DNA from: Cyanobacteriota bacterium
GTDB lineage: Bacteria > Cyanobacteriota > Vampirovibrionia > LMEP-6097
Length of the DNA stretch: 37,383 nt
Assembly: GCA_027618255.1 (NCBI GenBank)
Contig: JAQCFG010000015.1
Coordinates: 1 to 37,383, forward strand
Direction of reading: 5' to 3'
In this document: positions 17,350 to 25,800 of the stretch, piece by piece
Numbering within the stretch: the stretch's first letter is position 1
Layout: the number at the start of each line of letters is the position of its first letter
Program-made: the position numbers and the translations under genes
The notes under the pieces: model-generated
What the model saw: the letters and a program-made list of their open reading frames with translations, nothing else
Databases searched by the model: none
Told to the model about the DNA's origin: nothing

Positions 17350-17423
17350 CTGAAGTGATTATTCTAGCATGCATGAATAGTCTAGAAACTGTAGCGGCTT
17401 TTGTGGTGTTCAAGATCAATGCC

Positions 17424-17475
17424 TCTGAAGCCCCAAGGGGCGTGTCCGAAGTTTACTGACGTAAACGAGGATTCA
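17424..17475. repeat. Pair of short hairpins between ybeY and the flagellar genes
   Basis: The 158-bp gap between ybeY and the hook/rod gene holds the perfect palindrome GCCCC-AA-GGGGC, followed about 10 nt later by GTTTAC-TGAC-GTAAAC. Neither has a T tract, so they are not classical terminators. The core AAGCCCC...AAGGGG also occurs inside the symporter gene near 27988-28003. No gene is visible here. Confidence 0.4.
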
Positions 17476-17507
17476 GATAAAGCAGCTATTGAGCATTACG
17501 AAAGTTG

Positions 17508-18401
17508 CTACTGGATCATCTCGATGGCGGTTCCAGATATCTTGTCTGCTAATTTATGTACTTGAGTAGCTGCCTGGAAATATCTTTGTGCATCGGTTAA
17601 GTAATGAGCTTCGAGTTTTACCCAAGCATTACTTTTTTCTAGTGCTTCATTTACTACGATATTGCCTGAAACGCTGTAGCTAGGAAGTCCACTGGTATCG
17701 CTTGATTTGAAATAGATTCCGTCTTTGGCATTTACCAAACCATCTGGATTATTGAATGCAACAACAGATAGTCTATAAAGTGAAACTAGGTTATTGCCGT
17801 CTCTTCCGTAGATTACTCCATCTTGTCCAACTTTAATTGAGTCATATCTTCCAAGATATCTGCCGTTGCGTCTATCTATGCCGAGATTCACGTCAGCTAC
17901 TCCACCGAGAGCTTGTCCTGGTGCATTGATTTGTTGAGCATTGTTAGTATAAGGATTATTGAATGGATCCACGAAGTTAGGATTAACTTGATCGTAGTCA
18001 GGGTTGGCTGGGTCAGGACTATTAAGATGTGTAGCAGCTCCTGCTAGAGGAATTGCTTGTAATCTAAAACCTTCTGAAGAAACCATATTACCAGCTCCAT
18101 CTAAGTGAAAATCACCGAGTCTAGTGTAATAAGTTTTTTGATATTTTGGATCTTGAACAGTGAAAAAACCTCTGCCTTTGATCATCATTTTGCTCCACTC
18201 GCCTGGTCTAGGCTCTGCTTTGCCTTGTGTCATTTTGAAACCACCATCATTGATTTCACCACCATTCATAAAATCATTAAATGTCCATCTACGAGCACGA
18301 TGCCCGTTCATGGTGTAACCAAAAATATTGTTCGATACCACATCCATTAATTCGACTGAATTCATGGTTGCGTTTCTGGATAGGTGTTGTATTCTATTCA
18401 T
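17508..18401 (-). CDS. Flagellar hook/rod protein (FlgE/FlgF/FlgG family)
   Basis: A 297-residue axial flagellar protein. The N-terminal D0 region (TMNSVELMDVVSNNIFGYTM) has the family's SNNI/ANN-type motif; MMIKGRGFFTVQDP and TYYTRLGDFHLDGAGNMVSS match the central FlgE/F/G signature; and the C-terminal helix NEALEKSNAWVKLEAHYLTDAQRY is the matching D0 closure. Length lies between FlgF/FlgG (~250-260) and FlgE (~400), so rod versus hook identity is undecided. Exported by the flagellar type III system without a cleaved signal. It follows the fliK-like gene by 24 nt with GAGGGGAG upstream, downstream of fliJ in the same direction. Confidence 0.85.
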   Translation of the reverse strand: MNRIQHLSRNATMNSVELMDVVSNNIFGYTMNGHRARRWTFNDFMNGGEINDGGFKMTQGKAEPRPGEWSKMMIKGRGFFTVQDPKYQKTYYTRLGDFHLDGAGNMVSSEGFRLQAIPLAGAATHLNSPDPANPDYDQVNPNFVDPFNNPYTNNAQQINAPGQALGGVADVNLGIDRRNGRYLGRYDSIKVGQDGVIYGRDGNNLVSLYRLSVVAFNNPDGLVNAKDGIYFKSSDTSGLPSYSVSGNIVVNEALEKSNAWVKLEAHYLTDAQRYFQAATQVHKLADKISGTAIEMIQ

Positions 18402-18425
18402 TGCCTCTGTTCTCCCCTCTTCTAA

Positions 18426-19226
18426 TTAAGCAGCAGCTTTCGCTTTCGACTTCCTTAATACATCTCCATCAAATACTTGGAATTTATCCAAGCCAATTGA
18501 TTTTGCGCCAAGTCTATTGGCTAGTTCTGATTCATTAGAAATTAATTGTTCCATCGCTCCTTTGGAACCTATAACTTGGATGCCAACTGATCCTTTATTC
18601 ATTCTGATAATGAGAGTTTCTAGATCTGCGATCCCTGGTATATCAAGTCTAATGGCTTTGTTGGTTGGATCTTCAATAATTGATGGAGCAAGCTCTTCCC
18701 AATTTGCAAGCTGTCTTTTTCTTTCGTTAGAACTATCATTGTAATTCGCTTCTTGCTGAGCAATATTGCCTTCACGCATTGCTTCTGTAATTTGTTTATT
18801 GTTGACTTGTCCAACATTGGCGTTTAATGCTTCAGAGTTACCAAATTTGTCTGAAAGTTCTTGAGCCTCTTTTTTAGATTCTTCAGTTGTTTGCGTTTGT
18901 AGCATTTCTTTATTGAGTTCTTGATTGCGTAAAGTTTTTAATTGAGTTTCTGCATCTTGATTGAGTGCTTGAGAAAAACCTGGCATAGTAGCTGTTGTTT
19001 GTTTTGCTGTAGTGTTTGTCGCTGGATTTTGTTTAAGTACTTGAACATCCTCTTGAATCATTGGTTTTGCTTCTGATCTTGCTTGACCAGCTGATTCGCG
19101 CATCATTGCAAGTTCATTGGCGAAACTATTCTGTCCCTTGCCTGCTTTATGGCCGTTGATTAAAGAGTTGGCATTGTTTTGCAATGGCTGTTTGTTTATT
19201 TGTTTATGGTCAATTAGTACGCTCAC
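18426..19226 (-). CDS. FliK-like flagellar hook-length control protein
   Basis: 266 residues. The first two thirds are polar, Gln/Asn/Glu-rich and apparently unstructured, as in the ruler part of FliK. The last ~85 residues (AIRLDIPGIADLETLIIRMN, then a substrate-switch-like beta/alpha region ending around QVFDGDVLRK) resemble the FliK C-terminal domain, although the usual LRLxPxxLG motif is only loosely kept. The assignment leans on context, between fliJ and a hook/rod gene. It is short compared with typical FliK (~375-400), which could mean a shorter hook or a different ruler. Alternative: another unstructured export partner. Confidence 0.55.
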   Translation of the reverse strand: MSVLIDHKQINKQPLQNNANSLINGHKAGKGQNSFANELAMMRESAGQARSEAKPMIQEDVQVLKQNPATNTTAKQTTATMPGFSQALNQDAETQLKTLRNQELNKEMLQTQTTEESKKEAQELSDKFGNSEALNANVGQVNNKQITEAMREGNIAQQEANYNDSSNERKRQLANWEELAPSIIEDPTNKAIRLDIPGIADLETLIIRMNKGSVGIQVIGSKGAMEQLISNESELANRLGAKSIGLDKFQVFDGDVLRKSKAKAAA

Positions 19227-19284
19227 GTATTATTCGTAACAAGTAGGGGTTATGCTTTGGTTAAGGCTATAGTAAAAGGTTGTT

Positions 19285-19737
19285 TTAAACTTCAATCTCT
19301 TCTTGATTTGCATACATATCATTTGCAAACTTCATGGTTACTCTTTCATCAGTGAGTCTCTGCTCTAATCTTGATTCTTCTAAGATATATTCTTCTTCTT
19401 GTTTCTCACGTAGTTTCTCAAGAGCTTCTAGTTTCTTTTGAGCTTCTATAAGTTCGTGTTTCTTGTTTTCAAGATCTTGCTCTCGTTGCAAAAGCTCTTT
19501 CTGAGCCTGAGCTAGCTTCTTATCAAGGGTTTTGATGACCCTGAGGTAGTTTTCTGCCATTGCATAATTACTTTCAATTAATTCATCATGTTTTTCTTTG
19601 AGTTCAAATTTGACACTCTCTACATGTTTTTGAGCTTTGATAAGTTCGGATTGGGCAGCAATCACAGCGAGGCGAGCCTTTTCCAAAGCTTGCCTCCTTA
19701 TTGTTAATACTCTTTCGAGCCTAAAAGTGAATGCCAT
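19285..19737 (-). CDS. fliJ: FliJ-like flagellar export protein
   Basis: A 150-residue, almost wholly coiled-coil protein. FTFRLERVLTIRRQALEKAR at the N-terminus and EALEKLREKQEEEYILEESR near the C-terminus match FliJ, the central stalk of the flagellar type III export ATPase (analogous to the gamma subunit of F1). Length fits. It precedes fliK-like and hook/rod genes on the same strand, as in many flagellar operons; fliI is not in the window. The 171-bp gap to rpsB on the other strand carries an imperfect hairpin around AATAGCC-AC-GGCTAT. Confidence 0.8.
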   Translation of the reverse strand: MAFTFRLERVLTIRRQALEKARLAVIAAQSELIKAQKHVESVKFELKEKHDELIESNYAMAENYLRVIKTLDKKLAQAQKELLQREQDLENKKHELIEAQKKLEALEKLREKQEEEYILEESRLEQRLTDERVTMKFANDMYANQEEIEV

Positions 19738-19908
19738 TAGGGATATTTTGGCAGAATATCATTAAGTAGAAGTTAAGAAAACACAATAGCCACGGCTATA
19801 TTGCTAAGATTTGTGCAGATTTCCCCGTGATTCGGGCTAATCTAGCATTAAAACAGGGCAAAATTGAGAAAGGTTAAAGCTCGATTCTAGGCCCATAAAA
19901 GGAAAACA

Positions 19909-20679
19909 ATGGCAACAACAGTAACAGACAAAAATACAGATAAAGAACAAACAGTAGATAGGGCAGCAAAACTAGAGCAAGCTAAGGCTTTACTCAAGGA
20001 TTTAGTAACTGCAGGAGTACACCTTGGACATGATACTAAGGAATGGAACCCCAAAATGACAGAGTACATTTTTGAGACTCGTAACAATACTCACATTATA
20101 AATTTAGGTAGAACAGTAAACAACATGATGATTGCTGGAGATTTTTTGACAAGACAATCTAAGCTAGGCAAAAATGTTATGTTCGTTGGAACTTCAAAAC
20201 AAACATCAGCAATTTGCAAAGCAGAAGCTGAAAGAGCAGATATATTTTTTATTAACCAGAGATGGCTAGGTGGATTAATTACCAATTTCGATACAATTAG
20301 AGCGAGATTGAATAAGTTAAGAGAATTGGAAACGCAAAAAGAAACTGGTGGTTTTGATAACTACGGTAAAAAAGAAGTTGCCAGTATCAACCGTACAATT
20401 AGCAAATTGAACAAATCACTTGGTGGTTTGAAAAAAATGCGTGGTAAGCCAGACGTGATTGTTGTTTTTGACCAAATCAAAGATGCAATTGCAGTAAGTG
20501 AAGCCAAAAAAGTCAAGGCTGTTTTAATTGCTTTGACTGACACCAATTGTGACCCAACTGGAATCGATCACGTGATCCCAGCTAATGATGATTCAATGAG
20601 ATCTATCAATGTGATTGCAAAGTATTTTGCAGACGCAATTATTGCCGGCGCAGCAACTGCAGGCAGCAAACGTAGATAA
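19909..20679 (+). CDS. rpsB: 30S ribosomal protein S2
   Basis: Structural protein of the small subunit, needed for S1 binding. Residues AGVHLGHDTKEWNPKM, TGIDHVIPANDDSMRSIN and QRWLGGLITNF are diagnostic. The 256 residues include an extra charged N-terminal extension of about 25 residues (TDKNTDKEQTVDRAAKLEQA) before the usual start LKDLVTAGVHLGH. AAAAGGAAAA lies just upstream of the ATG. Followed after 19 nt by tsf, the standard rpsB-tsf operon. The 3' end lacks the long C-terminal tail seen in some phyla. Confidence 0.97.
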   Translation: MATTVTDKNTDKEQTVDRAAKLEQAKALLKDLVTAGVHLGHDTKEWNPKMTEYIFETRNNTHIINLGRTVNNMMIAGDFLTRQSKLGKNVMFVGTSKQTSAICKAEAERADIFFINQRWLGGLITNFDTIRARLNKLRELETQKETGGFDNYGKKEVASINRTISKLNKSLGGLKKMRGKPDVIVVFDQIKDAIAVSEAKKVKAVLIALTDTNCDPTGIDHVIPANDDSMRSINVIAKYFADAIIAGAATAGSKRR

Positions 20680-20698
20680 ATATACTAAGGAGATAAAT

Positions 20699-21571
20699 AT
20701 GAATTTTACAGCAAAAGACGTAGCAGAGCTTAGAGCGATGACTAGTGCAGGGATGATGGACTGCAAAAATGCACTCGTGGAAAGCAACGGCGATATGGAA
20801 GCGGCGATTAATTACCTTAGGCAAAAAGGTATCGCCAAAGCAGCTAAGAAGGCTGGCAATATTGCAGCTGAAGGGGTAATTGCAACAGCAGCTGATGCAA
20901 AAACAGCAGTTCTAGTTGAAGTGAATGCGCAAACAGATTTCGTAGTTAAGAATGAGGATTTTCAAGCTTTTGTAGCCAAGGTTGCACAAGCTGCATTGAC
21001 TAACAAAACTAAGGACATTGATTCTTTATTGAAAGCAGATCTTAATGGACAGTCTGTAGCAGATACAGCGGTTGAATTAACAGCGAAGATCGGTGAGAAG
21101 ATTGAGGTAAGAAGAGTTGCTTTAGTTGAAGCAAGTGGTGGAGTAGCTAGTTACGTACATCCGGTTGGCTCTAAGATCGGAGTTTTGGTTGCTTTATCTA
21201 AAGCTGATGCTAGTAAAGGTTCTGATATTGCAATGCATATAGCAGCTTCAAATCCAGCTCCTGAATTTATTGATAGAACTGAGATTCCTGCTGAAACAAT
21301 TGCCAAAGAAAAAGAACTTGAATCTCAAAAGGATGACCTTAAAGGCAAGCCCGCTGAAATTATTGAAAAAATCGTTACAGGCAGAGTTGATAAATTACTT
21401 GCTGAAAGAGTTTTGCTTGAGCAACCTTTTGTTAAAGACCCTAGTACCAAAGTATTAGCTTTCTTGGGTGACATTACAGTTGAATCATTTGTTCGTTTCA
21501 ATCTTGGCGATGGTGTTGAGAAGAAGACAGAGGATTATGCTGCTGAAGTTGCTGCGGCAATGAAAGTATAA
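20699..21571 (+). CDS. tsf: Elongation factor Ts
   Basis: Nucleotide exchange factor for EF-Tu. The 290 residues begin MNFTAKDVAELRAMTSAGMM, and DCKNALVESNGDMEAAINYLRQ plus KGIAKAAKKAGNIAAEG complete the N-terminal EF-Tu-binding domain; VEVNAQTDFVVKNEDF starts the core. AAGGAG at 20687-20692 fixes ATG 20699, rather than an earlier in-frame ATG at 20615 lying inside rpsB. The C-terminus ends AEVAAAMKV as usual. Transcribed with rpsB. Confidence 0.97.
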   Translation: MNFTAKDVAELRAMTSAGMMDCKNALVESNGDMEAAINYLRQKGIAKAAKKAGNIAAEGVIATAADAKTAVLVEVNAQTDFVVKNEDFQAFVAKVAQAALTNKTKDIDSLLKADLNGQSVADTAVELTAKIGEKIEVRRVALVEASGGVASYVHPVGSKIGVLVALSKADASKGSDIAMHIAASNPAPEFIDRTEIPAETIAKEKELESQKDDLKGKPAEIIEKIVTGRVDKLLAERVLLEQPFVKDPSTKVLAFLGDITVESFVRFNLGDGVEKKTEDYAAEVAAAMKV

Positions 21572-21587
21572 AGAACATAAATTGTTG

Positions 21588-21593
21588 TACAAT
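21588..21593 (+). promoter_or_regulatory. Putative -10 of tRNA-Leu
   Basis: TACAAT, 13 nt before the tRNA, inside the palindrome AATTGT-TGT-ACAATT. The downstream bases ATTAGTC are shared with the hisI promoter region. Confidence 0.45.
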
Positions 21594-21606
21594 TAGTCTT
21601 TGTAAT

Positions 21607-21693
21607 GCCGTTGTGGTGAAATTGGTAGACGCGCTAGACTCAAAATCTGGTTCAGGCAACTGAGTGTCGGTTCGATTCCGACCAACGGCACCA
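21607..21693 (+). tRNA. tRNA-Leu (anticodon CAA)
   Basis: The acceptor stem GCCGTTG pairs with CAACGGC; the D arm contains TGGTAGACGCG; the anticodon stem CTAGA/TCTGG holds the loop CTCAAAA, giving anticodon CAA; there is a long variable arm typical of class II tRNAs, then the T arm GTCGGTTCGATTCCGAC, discriminator A and an encoded CCA (21691-21693). It reads UUG codons. Confidence 0.96.
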
Positions 21694-21716
21694 TCTTTAT
21701 GATAAGATAAACAGTT

Positions 21717-22322
21717 ATGACTGTTCAGCGGAAAGAATTTACTTTAACTACTCGTGTTTTGATGATATTGGGTAGTCTGGCTAGTGGAGAGAATGATGAA
21801 ACGCAAAGAACCCCTCTAGAAAGCTTTTGTCAGATGAGCTCTGATAAAGTTATGTGGGAAACAATCAATAGAGTGCAAGCAAGTATTATTGCAAAAGCAG
21901 GGATTCCAAAACTAAAAAGTTCTCTTGACGACCTTTTCAGGATTTTTGATGCAATTGCTCAGCTATTACCCGATGCAGAAGTTCAGTCTAAGTTGAGCGA
22001 GATTGTTAGTGAGAATCAGCCAGCAGCTGTAATTGAAGAAGCTTTAAAAACTCTAGCGTCTGGTGAACTATTGAGAATCGGTAGGGATCCAGACAAGAAT
22101 GATATTGTTTTCGTCAATGATTTAACTGTGAGCCGCGAGCATTGCAAGATCACAAAACAAGATGATGGCTCTTTAGCAATAACGGGTAAGAGCACTGGGA
22201 ATGGAACCTTTGTTAATGGTGCACTTGTAGACGTGGAACCAGTAGCTTTAAATACCGGAGATTGTGTTAAATTGGGTGGAGCTATTTTAGAGTTCACTGT
22301 TCCAAAGCTCACCTGTAGTTGA
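21717..22322 (+). CDS. FHA-domain protein
   Basis: A 201-residue protein with a C-terminal forkhead-associated domain from about residue 118: LLRIGRDPDKNDIVFVND, VSREHCKI, GNGTFVNG and LNTGDCVKLGGAILEF show the conserved GR, SRxH and NGT(F)VNG phosphothreonine-binding residues. The N-terminal ~115 residues are helical and unassigned. FHA domains read Ser/Thr phosphorylation, which is of interest because a kinase-like protein is encoded at 4998-6218, but no link is shown. It lies 23 nt after the tRNA and lacks a clear Shine-Dalgarno site. Likely cytoplasmic. Confidence 0.85.
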   Translation: MTVQRKEFTLTTRVLMILGSLASGENDETQRTPLESFCQMSSDKVMWETINRVQASIIAKAGIPKLKSSLDDLFRIFDAIAQLLPDAEVQSKLSEIVSENQPAAVIEEALKTLASGELLRIGRDPDKNDIVFVNDLTVSREHCKITKQDDGSLAITGKSTGNGTFVNGALVDVEPVALNTGDCVKLGGAILEFTVPKLTCS

Positions 22323-22323
22323 C

Positions 22324-22355
22324 TTAAACCAAGCCAGGATGCTAACTTGGTTTAA
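22324..22355. repeat. Perfect 10-bp inverted repeat
   Basis: TTAAACCAAG (22324-22333) and CTTGGTTTAA (22346-22355) with a 12-nt loop, directly after the FHA gene. There is no T tract. The second arm ends on the A of the next start codon, so in mRNA it could hide that start. Confidence 0.6.
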
Positions 22356-22729
22356 TGCCAGAGTCTAAACTAAACCCCCATGACAGCTACCGCGATACTC
22401 CTTGGGGATCTTGGACTGTTTTGGATGATAGCAAGACTCACAAGGTCAAGAAGTTCATCGTTAAGCCAGGGCATAGATTAAGTTATCAAAGACACCAAAA
22501 AAGATCATAGTTTTGGGTAATAGCTCAAGGCAAAGCTGATGTTACTCTTAATGATCAAGTTCAGCATTTGGTGAAAGGACAATCGGTGACGATTGTTCAA
22601 GGAGCTAAACATAGAATTGCTAATCCAGCTGGCAGCACAGAAGATCTTATTGTTATTGAAGTTCAACTTGGCACCTATTTTGGTGAGGATGATATTGAGC
22701 GGTTTCAAGATGATTATGGACGCGGCTAG
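22355..22729 (+). pseudogene. Mannose-6-phosphate isomerase type II cupin, broken by TAG
   Basis: One reading frame of 124 codons encodes a complete small cupin of the type found at the C-terminus of ManC: RDTPWGSWTVLDDSKTHKVK, FIVKPGHRLSYQRH, then VTLNDQVQHLVKGQSVTI, AKHRIANPAG, LIVIEVQLGTYFGEDDI and RFQDDYGRG. A TAG at 22508-22510 replaces the Glu of the usual RSEHW motif, and the following His is Phe. The preceding metal-ligand histidines are also altered (RHQK instead of RHHH). Several active-site changes beside the stop argue for a decayed gene rather than one sequencing error. The remaining half could only be translated from an internal start. Confidence 0.75.
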
Positions 22730-22790
22730 CAGAAACCTTAGATTTCTGGGTAAATAAGTATTACACAGCTGTTAAAATAAGGGGTAGAAC

Positions 22791-24557
22791 ATGGCAAACG
22801 AGACTTTAGGCCTTAACGACGATTTTACGCTTGATCCTGACTATCAAGCCAAGCTTGATGTCATCGAAAATGGTGGACTCAATGGTGAGATTATTGATCA
22901 TACTAAGCATTTTGATGAGTTCTTTCCAAGTCTAGAAAAGTTTTTGCGCAGAGCCGTTGAGTATTCCAAAAATCCAAACAAGACAGTCAATATGAACCAT
23001 CTTGATTATGGAATTCATGTACCTGATGAGCTTGGAGTTGAGCAAGAAGCGATTGACTATGTTTTGCCTTTTTATAATTCTATTGACAGTAGAACTGGGC
23101 TTGATTGGCGCAATGTGATGCCAATTACTTTATTGCCTGCGGTGCTTGGTGCGCTTGGTGCTGTCATTGTAAATCCAAATCTAGTTACCAGTAAGTATGG
23201 CAAGCGCGCAAATGAGCTTGAAGTGCGCGTGGTCAAATCGCTTGCCAAGATTCTTGGTTTTAAGGATCTTGCCAAAGCCGGTGGGCTCTCTCTTGAAGGC
23301 GGCACCAAGGGCAATATGTACGGGTATATTTTTGGTTTGCGCAAGGCTTTCCCCAATGTCAAAGAAACTGGTTTGATGAACGTCAAAGAGAAGTTTTTGT
23401 TTATAAATTCACAAGCTGGACATTTTTCTAACTTTACTAACCTAGCTGCAATTGGAGTTGGTAGGCAAAACTCTATTCGTATTCCTTGTCATAGTGATGC
23501 TTCTATCAATCTTGATAAACTCAAAGAGACTTTATTTAGTTGTATGGAAAACAATATTGTTGTTCCTACGATTTTAATTACCGTTGGCACCACAGATGCT
23601 TGTGCAATTGATGATGTGCGTGCGGTGCGTGAGATTATTGATGAAGCTAGCAAACAGTTTCCAAAGATGCACAAGCCGCATCTGCACATTGATGCAGCGA
23701 TTGGTTGGGCATTTAGTTTTTTTAATAACTATGATACAGCAGCGAATCCTTTGCATTTTACTGAGTCATTTATTGAGAAATTACCTGAGATTCAAGCAAA
23801 ATCTAGAAATTTAAATTTGGCAGATTCAGTTACTGTCGATGTGCACAAAACTGGTTTTACTCCTTATAGTTGTAGCTTCTTAGTGGTCAAAGACAAAGAG
23901 GATTTTGAACACTTGATGTGGGATGCTAGTGAGTTTAAGTATTTTGATCCAAGCGAATCTAAAATAGCACCTGTGCAGTACTCACTTGAGTGTACTAGAA
24001 GTAGTATTGGGATTTATGCTGCAGCAATGGCCTTTAACACTCTTGGTATTGAGGGCTATCAAACCCTCTTGGCTGCTAGTTTACAGTACTCTGATATGCT
24101 CAAGCAAAGATTTATGAGCTTTAATAATATCGGGGTGATTAACAAGTCACTTGGTTTTACTACTTTGTTTAGACCTTATCCTAGTTTTGTCAAAGATGCT
24201 GAAGCGCTTTTGAAGCACGAGATTAAAGATCCAGATTTTCAAACTCAATCAAAACAGCTCTCGGTTTTTGTTGATGATTTTTTTAAGTTCTGGGAGCTGC
24301 ACAAAAAACCAGATACTCCATTACTAGATCATATTAAGTCAGGTGCTTGGGGACAATATGGCAAGCATGATTATGAACTGACAGCTTGGAAGGCTTATTT
24401 ATTGAATCCTCGCGCCGGTCGCTATCTCAAAAGATTTGTTGATGAGTTTATCGCTTTGCGCAGAGAATATGAGAGACAATTGCCAGAAGAGTATTTGGCT
24501 GAAATAAAGAGTATTTGCAGTTTCAATGCGATTTCTACGGAGTCCGCTCCTGAATAA
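22791..24557 (+). CDS. PLP-dependent (group II) amino acid decarboxylase
   Basis: A 588-residue fold-type I enzyme. HIDAAIGWAF gives the PLP-ring Asp (D301), DSVTVDVHKTGFTPYSCSF the Schiff-base lysine K353, and VGTTDACAIDDV the conserved strand before them. GLSLEGGTKGNMYG resembles the phosphate-binding stretch of glutamate and aromatic-amino-acid decarboxylases. It is about 100 residues longer than typical group II enzymes, with extra segments at both ends, so the substrate (glutamate, aromatic or another amino acid) is not fixed. AAGGGG lies about 7 nt before the ATG. Monocistronic by appearance; its 3' end is duplicated just downstream (see repeat at 24538-24590). Confidence 0.85.
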   Translation: MANETLGLNDDFTLDPDYQAKLDVIENGGLNGEIIDHTKHFDEFFPSLEKFLRRAVEYSKNPNKTVNMNHLDYGIHVPDELGVEQEAIDYVLPFYNSIDSRTGLDWRNVMPITLLPAVLGALGAVIVNPNLVTSKYGKRANELEVRVVKSLAKILGFKDLAKAGGLSLEGGTKGNMYGYIFGLRKAFPNVKETGLMNVKEKFLFINSQAGHFSNFTNLAAIGVGRQNSIRIPCHSDASINLDKLKETLFSCMENNIVVPTILITVGTTDACAIDDVRAVREIIDEASKQFPKMHKPHLHIDAAIGWAFSFFNNYDTAANPLHFTESFIEKLPEIQAKSRNLNLADSVTVDVHKTGFTPYSCSFLVVKDKEDFEHLMWDASEFKYFDPSESKIAPVQYSLECTRSSIGIYAAAMAFNTLGIEGYQTLLAASLQYSDMLKQRFMSFNNIGVINKSLGFTTLFRPYPSFVKDAEALLKHEIKDPDFQTQSKQLSVFVDDFFKFWELHKKPDTPLLDHIKSGAWGQYGKHDYELTAWKAYLLNPRAGRYLKRFVDEFIALRREYERQLPEEYLAEIKSICSFNAISTESAPE

Positions 24558-24590
24558 TGACATTTTTGCGGAGTAGGCTCCTGAATAATG
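24538..24590. repeat. Tandem duplication of the decarboxylase 3' end
   Basis: Two 22-bp copies, 24538-24559 and 24569-24590, match at 20 positions (CGGAGT..GCTCCTGAATAATG). Copy 1 encodes the final residues and stop of the decarboxylase; copy 2 is noncoding. Each contains the small hairpin GGAG-nnnn-CTCC. The TG ending copy 2 forms the extended part of the next gene's promoter. Confidence 0.7.
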
Positions 24591-24591
24591 G

Positions 24592-24597
24592 TATAAT
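24592..24597 (+). promoter_or_regulatory. Extended -10, leaderless spacing
   Basis: TGGTATAAT (TG at 24589-24590) followed by 6 nt (CTAAGT) and the ATG at 24604. Start of transcription and translation should coincide. The same 6-nt distance occurs at the DUF4143 gene ending at 11479. Confidence 0.65.
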
Positions 24598-24603
24598 CTA
24601 AGT

Positions 24604-25800
24604 ATGAGTTTTGAGCGTATCTTGGATATAGATTTGCCTAAACAGCAAAGTTGTTTTTTGTTTGGAGCAAGGCAGACTGGCAAAACAAGCTATTTGCGAG
24701 TGAAATTTCCTTCTGCCAAAGTAATAGATTTACTCAAAACAGACCTATACTTACGCTACCAGGAAAATCCAAGCTACCTGAGAGAGGATTTGTTGGCCCT
24801 CAAAGTAGATTCTCTACATCAGTTAGTAGTTATAGATGAAGTCCAAAAAATACCACAACTCTTGGATGAAGTTCACTGGCTAATTGAAAACACTAAGATG
24901 AATTTTATACTTTGTGGTTCTAGTGCCCGTCAGTTAAAAAGATCAGGGGTGAATTTATTGGGAGGCCGCGCTTGGAGTTTCAAGATGTTTCCTCTTGTCT
25001 ATCCTGAATTAGGCAAAGACCTAGATTTGCTTAAAATCTTTAACCGTGGACTTTTGCCAAGTCATTATTTAAGCAAAAATCCACTCAAAGACTTAGAAGC
25101 CTATACTCAGGATTATCTCACTGAAGAGATTAAAGCGGAAAGTTTAGTAAGAAATTTATCAGCATTTTCTAAATTTCTAAAATCAATCGCTTTTTCTCAT
25201 GGAGAATTAACAAATTATTCTAATATTGCTAGAGACTGTGGAGTTGATGCTAAAACGGTTAAAGAATACTATCAAATTTTAATAGACACTCTCCTGGGAT
25301 ACTACTTAGAGCCGTTCTCTAGAAAAGTTACTAGAGACACGATACGATCTACTCCAAAGTTTTATCTATTTGATGTCGGTCTTGCAAATTATATCTGTCA
25401 GAGAGAAATGAAGAGCCTTCAGGGTGCAGAAGCAGGTAAGTCTCTTGAGCATTATATTTTCTTAGAACTACTAGCGTGCATAAAATATAGGGGGCTAAGA
25501 TATGACTTGCAATTCTGGAGAACACAAGATGCTAAGCACGAAGTGGACTTTATCATAAGCAAACAAAATGAGCCTCTGTCCGCGATTGAAATTAAAATTA
25601 CTACTAAAGCAAGCAAACAAGATTATAAATCTCTTCTTAGCTTCCATAAAGAATTTCCAGGAACTAAGCTAATCCTTGTTAGCCAGGACCCAGTCAAACG
25701 CCTAGTCAAGCTTGATGACTCGACTGAGATTCTGGTTTATCCTTATTTGGAGTTTTTGCAAGACTTGTGGAGTGATTTTTTTGATAAAATTAATCAATAA
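24604..25800 (+). CDS. AAA ATPase with DUF4143 domain, operon with RNA ligase
   Basis: A 398-residue ATPase of the AAA_14/DUF4143 family. Walker A GARQTGKT (about residues 20-27), Walker B LVVIDEVQKI, sensor FILCGSSARQLK; then a winged-helix-like region (NYSNIARDCGVDAKTVKEYY) and a C-terminal PD-(D/E)XK-like pattern, HEVDFIISKQ with SAIEIKI. Its stop overlaps the start of the RNA ligase by one base (TAATG), so the two are made together. It is clearly diverged from the other two copies in the window. Biochemical role is not established for the family; ATP-dependent handling of nucleic acid is a guess from the fold. Confidence 0.88.
   Translation: MSFERILDIDLPKQQSCFLFGARQTGKTSYLRVKFPSAKVIDLLKTDLYLRYQENPSYLREDLLALKVDSLHQLVVIDEVQKIPQLLDEVHWLIENTKMNFILCGSSARQLKRSGVNLLGGRAWSFKMFPLVYPELGKDLDLLKIFNRGLLPSHYLSKNPLKDLEAYTQDYLTEEIKAESLVRNLSAFSKFLKSIAFSHGELTNYSNIARDCGVDAKTVKEYYQILIDTLLGYYLEPFSRKVTRDTIRSTPKFYLFDVGLANYICQREMKSLQGAEAGKSLEHYIFLELLACIKYRGLRYDLQFWRTQDAKHEVDFIISKQNEPLSAIEIKITTKASKQDYKSLLSFHKEFPGTKLILVSQDPVKRLVKLDDSTEILVYPYLEFLQDLWSDFFDKINQ

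Noticed and set aside
19738-19908. Ribosomal protein leader element upstream of rpsB
   Set aside because: Short imperfect hairpins are present but nothing matches a known S2 leader structure that I can verify.
20615-20698. Longer EF-Ts start within rpsB
   Set aside because: It would add 28 non-homologous residues; AAGGAG and the canonical N-terminus fix the start at 20699.
22324-22355. Rho-independent terminator after the FHA gene
   Set aside because: A perfect stem but no T tract; kept only as an inverted repeat.
9583-22510. Stop-codon reassignment explaining both in-frame stops
   Set aside because: One is TAA and the other TAG, and both codons end many intact genes in the window.
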